Positions 48,695-57,307 of a stretch of 64,000 nucleotides of DNA are shown here, piece after piece. The notes under the pieces are model-generated. The model was given only the letters and a program-made list of their open reading frames with translations. It had not been told where the DNA came from and searched no databases. The translations under genes were made by a program, and so were the position numbers. This DNA comes from UBA9732 sp963621975 (lineage in GTDB: Bacteria > Spirochaetota > Spirochaetia > Sphaerochaetales > Sphaerochaetaceae). Location: positions 3,626 through 67,625 of the forward strand of contig CAVFGI010000006.1 of assembly GCA_963621975.1 (NCBI GenBank), written 5' to 3'. Positions within the stretch are counted from its first letter, which is position 1; the number at the start of each line of letters is the position of its first letter.

Positions 48695-49969
48695 ATGAAA
48701 AATAAAATCGCATTAGTTTTAATTTTGATATCTCTAGTTCTTGCTGTGTCTTGTTCAACAACCAAGGGAATGACAAATGAGATCTCAACAGACACCACTC
48801 TTACTCTTGAAGAAAAATTAGATACTCTTGGATATGAAAGTGTTAAAATGACTTATCCTACGATTATTTATGATGGAGAAGAGTGGAAAGAACAGCTTAT
48901 TCAAATGCTTGACAAAACAGAAGATTACTTTATTTGTACAATCTTCTTAGGTTCTGAGTGTGACGAAAACCAAGAAGTTTTTGATGTAATGAGAAGAAAG
49001 GCCCAAGAAGGTGTAGATATCTACATTGTTGCTGATGGTACAAGTTCTTTAGATATGACAGAGTCTAGGTTTCATTTGAGAACATTATATGGGCTTAGAG
49101 AATACGGCGTTCATTTTTTAGAATATAATCCGCTAAGTGTAAAGAAACTTGCTTGGGGCTTTAATCTTTATTATCGTGAACATAGAAAATACTTTGTCTC
49201 TGACGGTCTTCATGTTGCAATTGGGGGCATGAATCTAAATTATGTTTCTACAAGCTCTGTTGAAAATGGTGGAGATAGAGATTCTATGTATATTTTTGAT
49301 TCATATTCTTGTGCCAAGGTCCTGACAGAAGCTTTTACAGACTTTTGGAATAGATACAGCTGGGAAACAATTGAAGATGGAAGTTTAACAGCTCCATATG
49401 AGAATGAACAAGACACAGGAACTATCAAGGCTTGGATTGAAGATCAAGTAAACGGAGGAGAGATTGCTCCTTTATATGGAAGTCTTCTTGCAGAAGCAAA
49501 AGAAGAAGTTCTTATTCTTCCTTTTCTTCCAACACTTGATTCTGACATGTTAAAGGCTGTGAAAAGTTGTACAGATAGAGGTGTAAAGGTTGAGATGATT
49601 ATAAGACATGATGATAGAGCAACCTTATTAAATGCTTCAAAATATGCAACAAAAGACCTTCTTGATGCCGGAGTTGATGTAAGACTTGAGGACCAAAGTA
49701 AATATACAAATAGTTCACGATTGCATGAAAAATTAGTAATAGTTGATGAACGATACATAATCTGTGGCTCATCGAACTTCAATCATAGAAGTATGCATAT
49801 TTCTTCAGAAATAACGCTTGTAATAGATTGTCCAGAACTGGCAAAACAGGTCAAAGAACACTATCTTGAGATTCGCGATTACTCTAATGAAGTTACCTAT
49901 GAACAAGCAGAGCAGTGGCATACCTTGTCCAATAAAATTAACTTTCTTTTGAATTTATACGGAGGCTGA
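48695..49969 (+). CDS. Phospholipase D-like (cardiolipin synthase-like) lipoprotein
   Basis: 424 residues. Lipobox LAVS-C at Cys20. Two PLD motifs: HRKYFVSDGLHVAIGGMNLN (HxK...D) near residue 160 and LHEKLVIVDERYIICGSSNF (HxK...D...S-N) near residue 345, the second fully canonical. Unlike cardiolipin synthase it has no membrane helices other than its lipid anchor, so it acts in the periplasm or on the cell surface, perhaps as a lipid- or nucleic-acid-directed phosphodiesterase. It begins 9 bases after the deaminase gene and leads a run of three envelope genes. Confidence 0.8.
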   Translation: MKNKIALVLILISLVLAVSCSTTKGMTNEISTDTTLTLEEKLDTLGYESVKMTYPTIIYDGEEWKEQLIQMLDKTEDYFICTIFLGSECDENQEVFDVMRRKAQEGVDIYIVADGTSSLDMTESRFHLRTLYGLREYGVHFLEYNPLSVKKLAWGFNLYYREHRKYFVSDGLHVAIGGMNLNYVSTSSVENGGDRDSMYIFDSYSCAKVLTEAFTDFWNRYSWETIEDGSLTAPYENEQDTGTIKAWIEDQVNGGEIAPLYGSLLAEAKEEVLILPFLPTLDSDMLKAVKSCTDRGVKVEMIIRHDDRATLLNASKYATKDLLDAGVDVRLEDQSKYTNSSRLHEKLVIVDERYIICGSSNFNHRSMHISSEITLVIDCPELAKQVKEHYLEIRDYSNEVTYEQAEQWHTLSNKINFLLNLYGG

Positions 49970-49971
49970 GA

Positions 49972-50520
49972 ATGAAAAAGATACTAATTCTCCTTTTATG
50001 CCTTTGCTTGAGTTTCTCTCTTTTTGCAACAGAACTTAAAACTTCCTATTTCAATTTTGGAGTAGGTACGTCTGTAGCAGGTAGAAGTGATGCTGTTTCT
50101 GTTATCTCCATAAATATGGTTTATATTCCCTTTGATTTTGACTATTTTAATCCATATTTTGGTGCTTGGACTGGCGTTTCTTGGAATGGATTTAAAGACT
50201 TAAAATACGAATACTTTGGTTTTGGTCTTTCTCTTGAAATTGGACGCTTTAACTTTAACCCTCTACAGTTTGCTTCAAATAATCCATGTCCTTGGACTCC
50301 AAGTGTTACCGTTGGTATGGTGTATAACAAGCTAAACAAAGAGGAAAAACTAACTCCAAAGCTTTATTTTGAAGCTTCTATTTTTAGAATTAGTGATAAG
50401 GATTATACTTATGAATGGTTTTCTCCTTTCATGATTATAAATGATAATACCAAGCTTTGGGGTGTTACTGTGTTCAGGTTTACCCCTCTTTATCATATTG
50501 GTAAGGAGGTAAGAATATGA
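49972..50520 (+). CDS. Small secreted/outer-membrane protein, beta-rich, unknown
   Basis: 182 residues with a Sec signal peptide ending LFA-TELKT. The mature part is rich in Tyr, Phe, Trp and Gly with alternating patterns (YFNFGVGTSVAGRSDAVSVI, NPYFGAWTGVSWNG), as in small outer-membrane barrels. No domain recognised. It starts immediately after the PLD gene stop and overlaps the next gene by ATGA. Confidence 0.6.
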   Translation: MKKILILLLCLCLSFSLFATELKTSYFNFGVGTSVAGRSDAVSVISINMVYIPFDFDYFNPYFGAWTGVSWNGFKDLKYEYFGFGLSLEIGRFNFNPLQFASNNPCPWTPSVTVGMVYNKLNKEEKLTPKLYFEASIFRISDKDYTYEWFSPFMIINDNTKLWGVTVFRFTPLYHIGKEVRI

Positions 50521-51101
50521 GCAGGAAAGTTATAAAGAAGTTTATTATCTTAATTCTGATAACATTGCTAACAATGTCTTCTATCTGTGCTGATGATGCA
50601 AAAAAATCGCAATCAGTGTTGTTTCAGGATATTGGAATCAGGATAGGGGAGGGTTCTTTCCTTTTTGATAAGCATTCAAAAATGGGTGCAAATTTTCTTG
50701 GTGGAGTAACAATTGGATTAACAAAAAGAACTGAAATTGCAATAGAAGCCATAACTCCACTTGTTCCAGAGCCATTTTCAAATGTCATTGCAGGCTTTGA
50801 ATTAAGTTATTCCCTTGTAGGAGATAGAGTAAGTGACAGAAATAATGCTGGCAATGGTCTCAATGTAATGGTTGGAGCAGGACTTTTCTTTAGTAATCAC
50901 AATAATAAAGGTCAGTATCTTCCAACCTTTCTAACACTTAGGTTTTTCCCTCTCACTGTAGGTAGTCCTTACTCTGGAAGACGTGAACATCTACTCCCAA
51001 TTGGTATTGCATGGAATTTTCAAGACAATAGCTTTAGTTTATTTGTAAGCATCATGATGTATGACAACTACATTAAAGGTAGTTGGAGAGATTACCAGTA
51101 G
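50517..51101 (+). CDS. Small secreted/outer-membrane protein, beta-rich, unknown
   Basis: 194 residues. Signal peptide ends SSICA-DD. Mature part contains FQDIGIRIGEGSFLFDKHSK, GVTIGLTKRTEIAIEAITPL and GLNVMVGAGLFFSNHNNKG: strand-turn-strand pattern typical of eight-stranded barrels. No domain recognised. Last gene of the plus-strand run; convergent with rpiB, which ends 15 bases beyond. Confidence 0.6.
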   Translation: MSRKVIKKFIILILITLLTMSSICADDAKKSQSVLFQDIGIRIGEGSFLFDKHSKMGANFLGGVTIGLTKRTEIAIEAITPLVPEPFSNVIAGFELSYSLVGDRVSDRNNAGNGLNVMVGAGLFFSNHNNKGQYLPTFLTLRFFPLTVGSPYSGRREHLLPIGIAWNFQDNSFSLFVSIMMYDNYIKGSWRDYQ

Positions 51102-51116
51102 GCAAACTATTAATAA

Positions 51117-51560
51117 CTAATTTTCAAGCGCCATTAATTCTGCTCTGCGTTTTACATGGCGCTCTTCCATTGAAATAGAAGCATCAATATAGGCATCTAG
51201 CATGTCTAAAACAGGCTCTGGGTAATCAATTCTTCCACCAAAGGCAATGAAGTTTGCAGCATTGTGTTCTTTTGCCATTTTTGCAGCAAAACAGTTTTGA
51301 GGAAGAGCACAGCAAATGCCATGAATCTTGTTGGCAGAAATGGAAATCCCAATTCCAGTTCCACAGCAAAGAACGCCAAACTCATAACCCCCTTTGTTAA
51401 ACTCGTCACAGGCAACTTTTGCCATAAGAGGGTAGTCGACAGATTTTTTTTCTGAAACGCCAAAGTAGTTTACTTCAAATCCTCTGCCTTTAAGATGTTT
51501 TACAATAGAAGAAGTAAGTTCAATTGCCCCATGATCATTTGCAACTACTACCTTTTTCAT
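51117..51560 (-). CDS. rpiB: Ribose-5-phosphate isomerase B
   Basis: 147 residues. Interconverts ribose 5-phosphate and ribulose 5-phosphate. The RpiB/LacAB motifs are present: VVVANDHGAIELT, VDYPLMAKVACDEF, GVLCCGTGIGISISANK with the catalytic Cys, and HNAANFIAFGGR. AAGGAGG upstream of the ATG. Lies 36 bases downstream of the rel stop, possibly co-transcribed with it. Confidence 0.96.
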   Translation of the reverse strand: MKKVVVANDHGAIELTSSIVKHLKGRGFEVNYFGVSEKKSVDYPLMAKVACDEFNKGGYEFGVLCCGTGIGISISANKIHGICCALPQNCFAAKMAKEHNAANFIAFGGRIDYPEPVLDMLDAYIDASISMEERHVKRRAELMALEN

Positions 51561-51596
51561 TTTTGCCTCCTTGTGGTTAAAGCCCCCACCAAAAAA

Positions 51597-53645
51597 TCAA
51601 TTCATTGGAGCTGGTGCTATTTTTATTACGTTTGGAATGTTTCGGATAGACTTAACAACCTTTTTAAACGATTCTTCATTGTCGCATTCCATTGTAAAAG
51701 TACCAACTAGGTTTCCAATTTCATCGTCAATTAGACTTCCTGCAACAAGGTGCCCAGAATGATTTCTTATTGCCCCTTCAATTTCACTGAAAAGGTCCTG
51801 CGTTCGTTTACTTGTCACCATAAAACGTCTTGTAATGGTCTCAGCAGCAGTTTCCCACTCAACTTCAATTTTTCTTTGGTCAATTTCCGACATATGAACC
51901 AAGTTTGGGCAATCTGATTTATGAACAATGATTCCACGACCTCTTGAAACATAACCAACAATTGAATCTCCTGGAACAGGGTTGCAACATTGGGCTAGGC
52001 TAATCATCATGTTTCTGTTTTTAGCAACAACTGTAATAGAGCTCTTTTTGTAGTCATTGTTTACCTTTCTGACAATATCGCTGTCTTGGAGGTCTTCTGG
52101 AGACACAGGAGCTGGTGGTTCATTTGAGATTGCAGCTTCAAGGTCTTTCTTGTGAGCAATGATGTTCTTTTCAATAAGAAGGTTTTCATCATACTTGTTA
52201 AGCCATGCTCTAATTTTTCTTCTTGCACTTGTGGTGTGGGCATATTTAAGCCAAGTTACTCTAGGATGAGCATTCTTTTGCGTGAGAATTTCAACAACTT
52301 GGGTATTCTCTAGTGGTTGACCAAGAGGAACAATAGAGCCATTAGCTTTTGCACTTACAGTATGATTTCCTATCTCTGTATGAATCATATAGGCAAAATC
52401 TAGGGCTGTTGCGCCTATAGGAAGTTCAATAGCCTGTCCTTTTGGAGTGAATACGTAGATTGTATCTTTCAAAAGTTCGCTCTTGATGTCATCCATGAAG
52501 GATTCGCTTTGCTCAATCTCAGAGTTCCATGATTTGAGTTTTGTTGCAATTCTGGAAAGCTGTTGGCTATCCATATTGACCCAGCTTGAGCTGTTTTGGG
52601 CACCCATGTTTGCTTTATAGGCCCAGTGTGAAGCAACACCAAATTCAGCAATTTGATCCATTTCATACGTACGAATCTGAATTTCCAAAATTACACCATT
52701 CATTGCCATGATTGTTGTATGAAGGCTCTGATAATTGTTTGCTTTTGGCATTGCAATGTAGTCTTTAAAACGCCCTTCCATTGGTGGCCAAAGTTGGTGG
52801 ATGATTCCAACTAGCGTATAACATTCCGGGACTGTATTACAAATAACTCTCACACCTAAGATGTCAAAAATCTCATCAATTTCCTTTCTACGCTTTTTCA
52901 TCTTCATGTAGATGGAGTAGGTGTGTTTAGATCTTGTTGTGATTTTTATATTCTTAATCCCTGCCTCTATACAGGCATTTGCAATCTTCTTTTGCACTGT
53001 CTCCAGATACTTATCAAACTCATTCTTTTTAGCAAGCAAATAATCCTGAATGTACTGATAAGTATCGGGCTTGAGCGTTTTCAGGCTGAGGTCTTCTAGC
53101 TCGGCCTTCATCCATGCAATACCTAAGCGGTCTGCAAGAGGGGCATAGATATCTAGGCAGTCGCTTGCAATTTCCTTGGCTCGAGTGGGCTCCATGTATT
53201 GAAGAGTGCGCATGTTGTGAAGTTTATCGGCTAGCTTGATGATGATAACTGGCATGTTTTTGCTCATTGCAAGAAACATCTTTCTGATAGTTTCAGCTTC
53301 CTGGGCGCTTTTTGAAAGGCTCTTGATATTGGCAATTTTTGTCACGCCTTGCACTAGTTCACATACATTCTTGCCAAACATCTCCGTGATATTCTCTTCC
53401 GATGTATCCGTATCCTCAATCACGTCATGCAAAAGGCCCGCACACACCGTATCTGCATCCATGTTTAGCTGAATTAGCGTCTCTGCTACAGTAAGCGGAT
53501 GAATGATATAAGGCTCACCACTTTTGCGTTTTTGGTTTTCGTGTTTGGTATTGGCAAAGTATGCCGCTTTTTCAATTTTGGCATAATCTTCCGGCGAGTA
53601 GGTGGTAACTTTTTGTAGAAAGCGTTTAACTAGTTCTTCGTACAT
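51597..53645 (-). CDS. rel: Bifunctional (p)ppGpp synthetase/hydrolase (RelA/SpoT family)
   Basis: 682 residues. HD hydrolase domain (about 25-195) with HPLTVAETL, LLHDVIEDTD and LADKLHNMRTL intact. Synthetase domain (about 225-350) with RSKHTYSIYMKM, FDILGVRVI and FKDYIAMPKANNYQSLHTTI. TGS domain (about 395-455, IYVFTPKGQAIELPIGATAL) and C-terminal ACT domain (about 605-680). Both HD and synthetase residues look functional, so it should be the main stringent-response enzyme. First gene of the rel-rpiB pair; separated by 48 bases from prmC. Confidence 0.96.
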   Translation of the reverse strand: MYEELVKRFLQKVTTYSPEDYAKIEKAAYFANTKHENQKRKSGEPYIIHPLTVAETLIQLNMDADTVCAGLLHDVIEDTDTSEENITEMFGKNVCELVQGVTKIANIKSLSKSAQEAETIRKMFLAMSKNMPVIIIKLADKLHNMRTLQYMEPTRAKEIASDCLDIYAPLADRLGIAWMKAELEDLSLKTLKPDTYQYIQDYLLAKKNEFDKYLETVQKKIANACIEAGIKNIKITTRSKHTYSIYMKMKKRRKEIDEIFDILGVRVICNTVPECYTLVGIIHQLWPPMEGRFKDYIAMPKANNYQSLHTTIMAMNGVILEIQIRTYEMDQIAEFGVASHWAYKANMGAQNSSSWVNMDSQQLSRIATKLKSWNSEIEQSESFMDDIKSELLKDTIYVFTPKGQAIELPIGATALDFAYMIHTEIGNHTVSAKANGSIVPLGQPLENTQVVEILTQKNAHPRVTWLKYAHTTSARRKIRAWLNKYDENLLIEKNIIAHKKDLEAAISNEPPAPVSPEDLQDSDIVRKVNNDYKKSSITVVAKNRNMMISLAQCCNPVPGDSIVGYVSRGRGIIVHKSDCPNLVHMSEIDQRKIEVEWETAAETITRRFMVTSKRTQDLFSEIEGAIRNHSGHLVAGSLIDDEIGNLVGTFTMECDNEESFKKVVKSIRNIPNVIKIAPAPMN

Positions 53646-53693
53646 GTTTTTCCTTCAAATTGCATACCAGTAAATTGCCTATTAGTATACATA

Positions 53694-54566
53694 TCAAAAC
53701 GCGCCTTTTACAACACGGTCACGCCCACCAAGATCTTTTTTTATCTCAATTTGGTGCAGTCCTGATTCTTCAAAGAGCTCTTTTACTGCAAGGCCTTGGT
53801 CATAGCCAATTTCCATCAACATGTATGAGTCTTTTTGCATGTGCTTTGGAGCCTGCGTAGTAATTCTTCTAATAATCTCAAGTCCATCTTCTCCGCCATC
53901 TAGGGCAAGAAAAGGCTCCTTTTTCACTTGCACTTCCAGCGTCTCAATCGTAGATGTTGCAATGTACGGGGGATTTGTCAAAATTAGGTCAAAATATTTA
54001 TCTCTTACACCCTCAAAGAGGTTCTCACATACCACTTCATATTCAACATTCTCTTTTATTCCGATATCTTTAAGTATTCTCTCGCAGTTTGTTTTACATA
54101 CTTCAACAGCCTCTTTTGAGATATCACTTAAAACTAGTTTTATATTTTTACCTTGCCTTGCAAGTCTCTTAGCTACAGAAATTCCAATGCATCCCGTTCC
54201 ACAGCAAAGATCCAAAATTTTAAGAGAAGAATGGGAGCTAGAAAGCCCTTGTTTAATTGCTAGTTCTACCAAGATTTCAGTGTCTGCCCTAGGGATTAAC
54301 GTGTATTGATTTACAGTGAAAACATCTTCATAGAATCCACGCTGTCCCGTGAGATACGCAACAGGTTCTCCTTGTGATCTACGTTTAGCTAAATTCAAAA
54401 TTGTTTGAGCTTTAGTAGGGTTAACAATATCCTGAGAGTGAAGAATAAAGGTATTATATTCAATGTTGAGCACACTTTGGGCTATTATTCTAGCATCTAA
54501 AGCAGGAGTATCACTAGCGGTATCAATTAGTTTTATGCACTCTTTATAGAGCTTGTCTAATGTCAT
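53694..54566 (-). CDS. prmC: Peptide chain release factor N5-glutamine methyltransferase
   Basis: 290 residues. Methylates the Gln of the GGQ motif in release factors. SAM motif LDLCCGTGCIGISVAKRLA, catalytic NPPYIAT, and an N-terminal helical domain (1-75). PrfA, its substrate, is encoded immediately upstream (2-base gap), the usual pairing. Confidence 0.96.
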   Translation of the reverse strand: MTLDKLYKECIKLIDTASDTPALDARIIAQSVLNIEYNTFILHSQDIVNPTKAQTILNLAKRRSQGEPVAYLTGQRGFYEDVFTVNQYTLIPRADTEILVELAIKQGLSSSHSSLKILDLCCGTGCIGISVAKRLARQGKNIKLVLSDISKEAVEVCKTNCERILKDIGIKENVEYEVVCENLFEGVRDKYFDLILTNPPYIATSTIETLEVQVKKEPFLALDGGEDGLEIIRRITTQAPKHMQKDSYMLMEIGYDQGLAVKELFEESGLHQIEIKKDLGGRDRVVKGAF

Positions 54567-54568
54567 TA

Positions 54569-55633
54569 TTACTGAGCATCCTTTAAAGCTTCCTCGCCGG
54601 CTGCAATTTTAAGAGCTTCAACCACCTCATCAAGATGACCTTCCATAATAAGGTCAAGTTTGTAAAGCGTAAGGTTTATTCTATGGTCTGTAAGACGGTT
54701 CTGTGGAAAGTTGTAAGTTCTAATTCTTTCACTGCGGTCTCCACTTCCAACCTGGCTCTTGCGTTCTTCAGCTCTTTCTTTAGCCTTTCTTCCAGCTTCA
54801 AGGTCATACAAACGTGAGCGCAAAACCCTCATAGCTTCAGCCTTGTTTTGAAGTTGCGATTTTTGATTTTGACAAATAACAACAAGACCTGAAGGAATAT
54901 GGGTAATGCGTACGGCACTTTCAGTAGTATTAACACACTGTCCACCAGGACCACCAGCTCTCATAACATCAATTCTTAAATCTTCCTGACGTATATCAAC
55001 TTCTGTTTCCTCGGCTTCAGGAAGGACAGCAACTGTGACAGCAGAAGTGTGAATTCTTCCACCGCTTTCTGTCTCTGGAACTCTTTGGACTCTATGAACA
55101 CCACTTTCCCATCTTAGAGAGCCATAAACATCCTTTCCGGATATTGAAACAATAATTTCTTTGTATCCACCAAGCTCTGTCATGTTAGAGCTAATCTCTT
55201 CCAGTTTCCAATGCCTAGATTCAGCAAAATAAGAGTACATTCTGTATAGGTCAGCAGCAAAAAGGGCAGCTTCTTCACCCCCTGTACCGGCTCTAATTTC
55301 CATAATGATGTTCTTTCCTTCCATTGGATCTGGTGGAACAAGGAGCATCTTACAACGTTTTTCGGTTTCCTCAATCTTGCTCTTTAAGATTGGAATCTCT
55401 TCCTTTGCCATTTCAGCAAGATCTGGATCTGCCTCTTTTGCAAGAGCTTCATTGTCTTTTAGTTCTTCTGTAAGAGAACTTAACTTTTCAAGTTCTTCTA
55501 CAATAGGAACAAGTCTACTGCGTTCCTGCATGAGATTTTTATACCCAGCCATATCTTTCATAATCTCTGGGTTTGCTAGTTTTTCATCCAGTTCGTTGAG
55601 CTGGTTTTTAAATTCAACGAGTTTTTCAATCAT
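54569..55633 (-). CDS. prfA: Peptide chain release factor 1
   Basis: 354 residues. Terminates translation at UAA/UAG. GGQ loop in RAGGPGGQCVNTTESAVRITH; domain 3 RF1-type sequence and HRVQRVPETESGGRIHTSAVTV. The N-terminal coiled-coil domain (about 1-100) is rich in Lys/Glu. The XRE-cupin gene ends 15 bases before the start codon. Confidence 0.97.
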   Translation of the reverse strand: MIEKLVEFKNQLNELDEKLANPEIMKDMAGYKNLMQERSRLVPIVEELEKLSSLTEELKDNEALAKEADPDLAEMAKEEIPILKSKIEETEKRCKMLLVPPDPMEGKNIIMEIRAGTGGEEAALFAADLYRMYSYFAESRHWKLEEISSNMTELGGYKEIIVSISGKDVYGSLRWESGVHRVQRVPETESGGRIHTSAVTVAVLPEAEETEVDIRQEDLRIDVMRAGGPGGQCVNTTESAVRITHIPSGLVVICQNQKSQLQNKAEAMRVLRSRLYDLEAGRKAKERAEERKSQVGSGDRSERIRTYNFPQNRLTDHRINLTLYKLDLIMEGHLDEVVEALKIAAGEEALKDAQ

Positions 55634-55648
55634 CTACTATGCCTGCCA

Positions 55649-56218
55649 TTATCTTTTAGTGTAACGCACAACCATATGCACTTCTGCAGGCTGGCTACCA
55701 ATGTTTTCAATGGTGTGATCAACGTCACAATGATATACAAGGAAATCTCCCTTTTTGAGGTTTGCAGAATTTTCTCCAGCTGTTACGGCTACTTGACCTT
55801 TTAGAATTGTCAGAAATTCTTGTGTTCCAGGATAATGAGGATCTGAAGGTAGCTTTGTTCCTGGAGGAAGGGTCACAATGTACATTTCCAGTTCTTCAAC
55901 CATATTCAGCGGAGAAAGAACTTTGATTGTTACTCCATGTTCAACCATTTCCAATGATGCAGAGTTCTTTGACTCATTAGGGTTGACGGAGAAAACACGT
56001 TTTGGTTGTGCATCAACATTTAAAAGTTCGTTTAAATCAACACCTAGCCCTTTTGCAATCTTCCAAACAGTAGCAACAGTAGGATTAACCTTATCAGATT
56101 CTATCTGACTAAGCATTGCCTTAGACACTCCAGACTTGTCGGATAAAACATTTAGAGTAAGACCCCTATCTGTTCGCATTCTCTGAATATTTTTTCCTAT
56201 CATTGGAGGTGTATCCAT
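55649..56218 (-). CDS. XRE-family HTH regulator with C-terminal cupin domain
   Basis: 189 residues from ATG 56218 (AGGAGAAAAAGC upstream; an in-frame ATG at 56248 is unsupported). HTH: IGKNIQRMRTDRGLTLNVLSDKSGVSKAMLSQIESDKVNPTVATV (split here by position 6-50). Cupin_2 domain about 110-189 with PGTKLPSDPHYPGTQEFL, VYHCDVDHTIEN. Such PuuR/SutR-like regulators sense small metabolites. It is divergent from tdh-kbl with a 129-base gap containing a consensus promoter for tdh, so it likely controls threonine breakdown; the effector is unknown. Confidence 0.88.
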   Translation of the reverse strand: MDTPPMIGKNIQRMRTDRGLTLNVLSDKSGVSKAMLSQIESDKVNPTVATVWKIAKGLGVDLNELLNVDAQPKRVFSVNPNESKNSASLEMVEHGVTIKVLSPLNMVEELEMYIVTLPPGTKLPSDPHYPGTQEFLTILKGQVAVTAGENSANLKKGDFLVYHCDVDHTIENIGSQPAEVHMVVRYTKR

Positions 56219-56236
56219 GCTTTTTCTCCTTTTGTT

Positions 56237-56265
56237 TTGACATATCAAATTTTGTTCAATATACT
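56237..56265 (+). promoter_or_regulatory. Consensus sigma-70 promoter for tdh-kbl
   Basis: TTGACA (56237-56242), 17-base spacer, TATACT (56260-56265): both hexamers near-perfect. The -35 box lies only 19 bases from the XRE-cupin start, so a regulator bound here could affect both genes. In the leader, ACAGCA (56308-56313) and TGCTGT (56316-56321) form a tight hairpin before the GGAGG at 56336. Confidence 0.8.
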
Positions 56266-56347
56266 AAACTTTGTACGGCACCTTGTAATGGTCCAATTCT
56301 AGTATCAACAGCATTTGCTGTCAATTGAATTACGTGGAGGCCCGTTT

Positions 56348-57307
56348 GTGAAGAACATTCTGGTTGTTGGTTCTCTTGGCCAGTTAGGCTCTGAGATTGC
56401 CATTGGATTGAGGAAAAAGTACGGTAATGACAATGTTGTCCTTACCGATATCAGAGATGATGTAAATAGACCACTTGTGGAAGGTGGTCCGTTCTATAAA
56501 ATGGACAGCAGAGACGGTGAAAGTCTTTTAAAAGTGGTTCAAAAGCACAAGATAGATACAATTTATCACTTAGCAGCCATACTTTCGGCCACCGCTGAGA
56601 AAAATCCCTTGCGTGCCTGGGATATTAACATGAACGGCTTAATTACCTCTTTGGAAGTTGCTCGTCAAGAAAAATGCGCCGTTTTTACTCCTTCTTCAAT
56701 TGGAGCTTTTGGACCAACAACACCAAAACAGTACACTCCTCAGGATACTATTCAAAGACCAACTTCTATTTATGGAGTTTCCAAGGTAGCTGGTGAACTT
56801 CTTTGTGATTATTACTATCATAAATATGATGTAGATACCCGTGGTGTTCGTTTTCCTGGAGTCATTAGCAATATGACCCCTCCCGGTGGTGGAACCACAG
56901 ACTACGCCGTAGATATCTATTACGCCGCAGTAGACAAGCATCATTATGATTGCTTCCTTAGAAGTGACACTTATCTAGACATGATTTATATGCCAGATGC
57001 TGTTAAGGCTGCTATTCAAGTTATGGAAGCTAATCCAGAAAACCTACGGCACCGTAATGCTTTTAATATTGCATCTATGAGTTTCTGTCCAGAAGAGCAG
57101 GCAGCCTATATTCGTAACATAATTCCAGACTTTACCATTAACTATGACATAGATCCAGTAAAGCAAGCTATTGCTGACTCTTGGCCAGATTGTCTTGAGG
57201 ATTATGCCGCACGTGTAGAGTGGGGTTGGCATCCTGACTATGACTTAGCTTCAATGACAGAAGATATGATTAAAACAATACAAAAGAGGAGGAACGAAAA
57301 TGACTAA
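56348..57307 (+). CDS. tdh: L-threonine 3-dehydrogenase, SDR (epimerase-like) type
   Basis: 319 residues from GTG 56348 (GGAGG seven bases upstream; a TTG at 56315 lies in the leader hairpin). NAD-binding VVGSLGQLGSEIA, LTDIRD, catalytic SSIG and YGVSK (Tyr-x3-Lys). The sequence closely fits the short-chain TDH group, not the zinc MDR type of E. coli. It oxidises threonine to 2-amino-3-ketobutyrate, which Kbl cleaves. Overlaps kbl by 8 bases. Confidence 0.92.
   Translation: MKNILVVGSLGQLGSEIAIGLRKKYGNDNVVLTDIRDDVNRPLVEGGPFYKMDSRDGESLLKVVQKHKIDTIYHLAAILSATAEKNPLRAWDINMNGLITSLEVARQEKCAVFTPSSIGAFGPTTPKQYTPQDTIQRPTSIYGVSKVAGELLCDYYYHKYDVDTRGVRFPGVISNMTPPGGGTTDYAVDIYYAAVDKHHYDCFLRSDTYLDMIYMPDAVKAAIQVMEANPENLRHRNAFNIASMSFCPEEQAAYIRNIIPDFTINYDIDPVKQAIADSWPDCLEDYAARVEWGWHPDYDLASMTEDMIKTIQKRRNEND

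Noticed and set aside
53821..54309. 162-codon plus-strand open frame over prmC
   Set aside because: Antisense to PrmC, whose NPPY and SAM motifs are intact.
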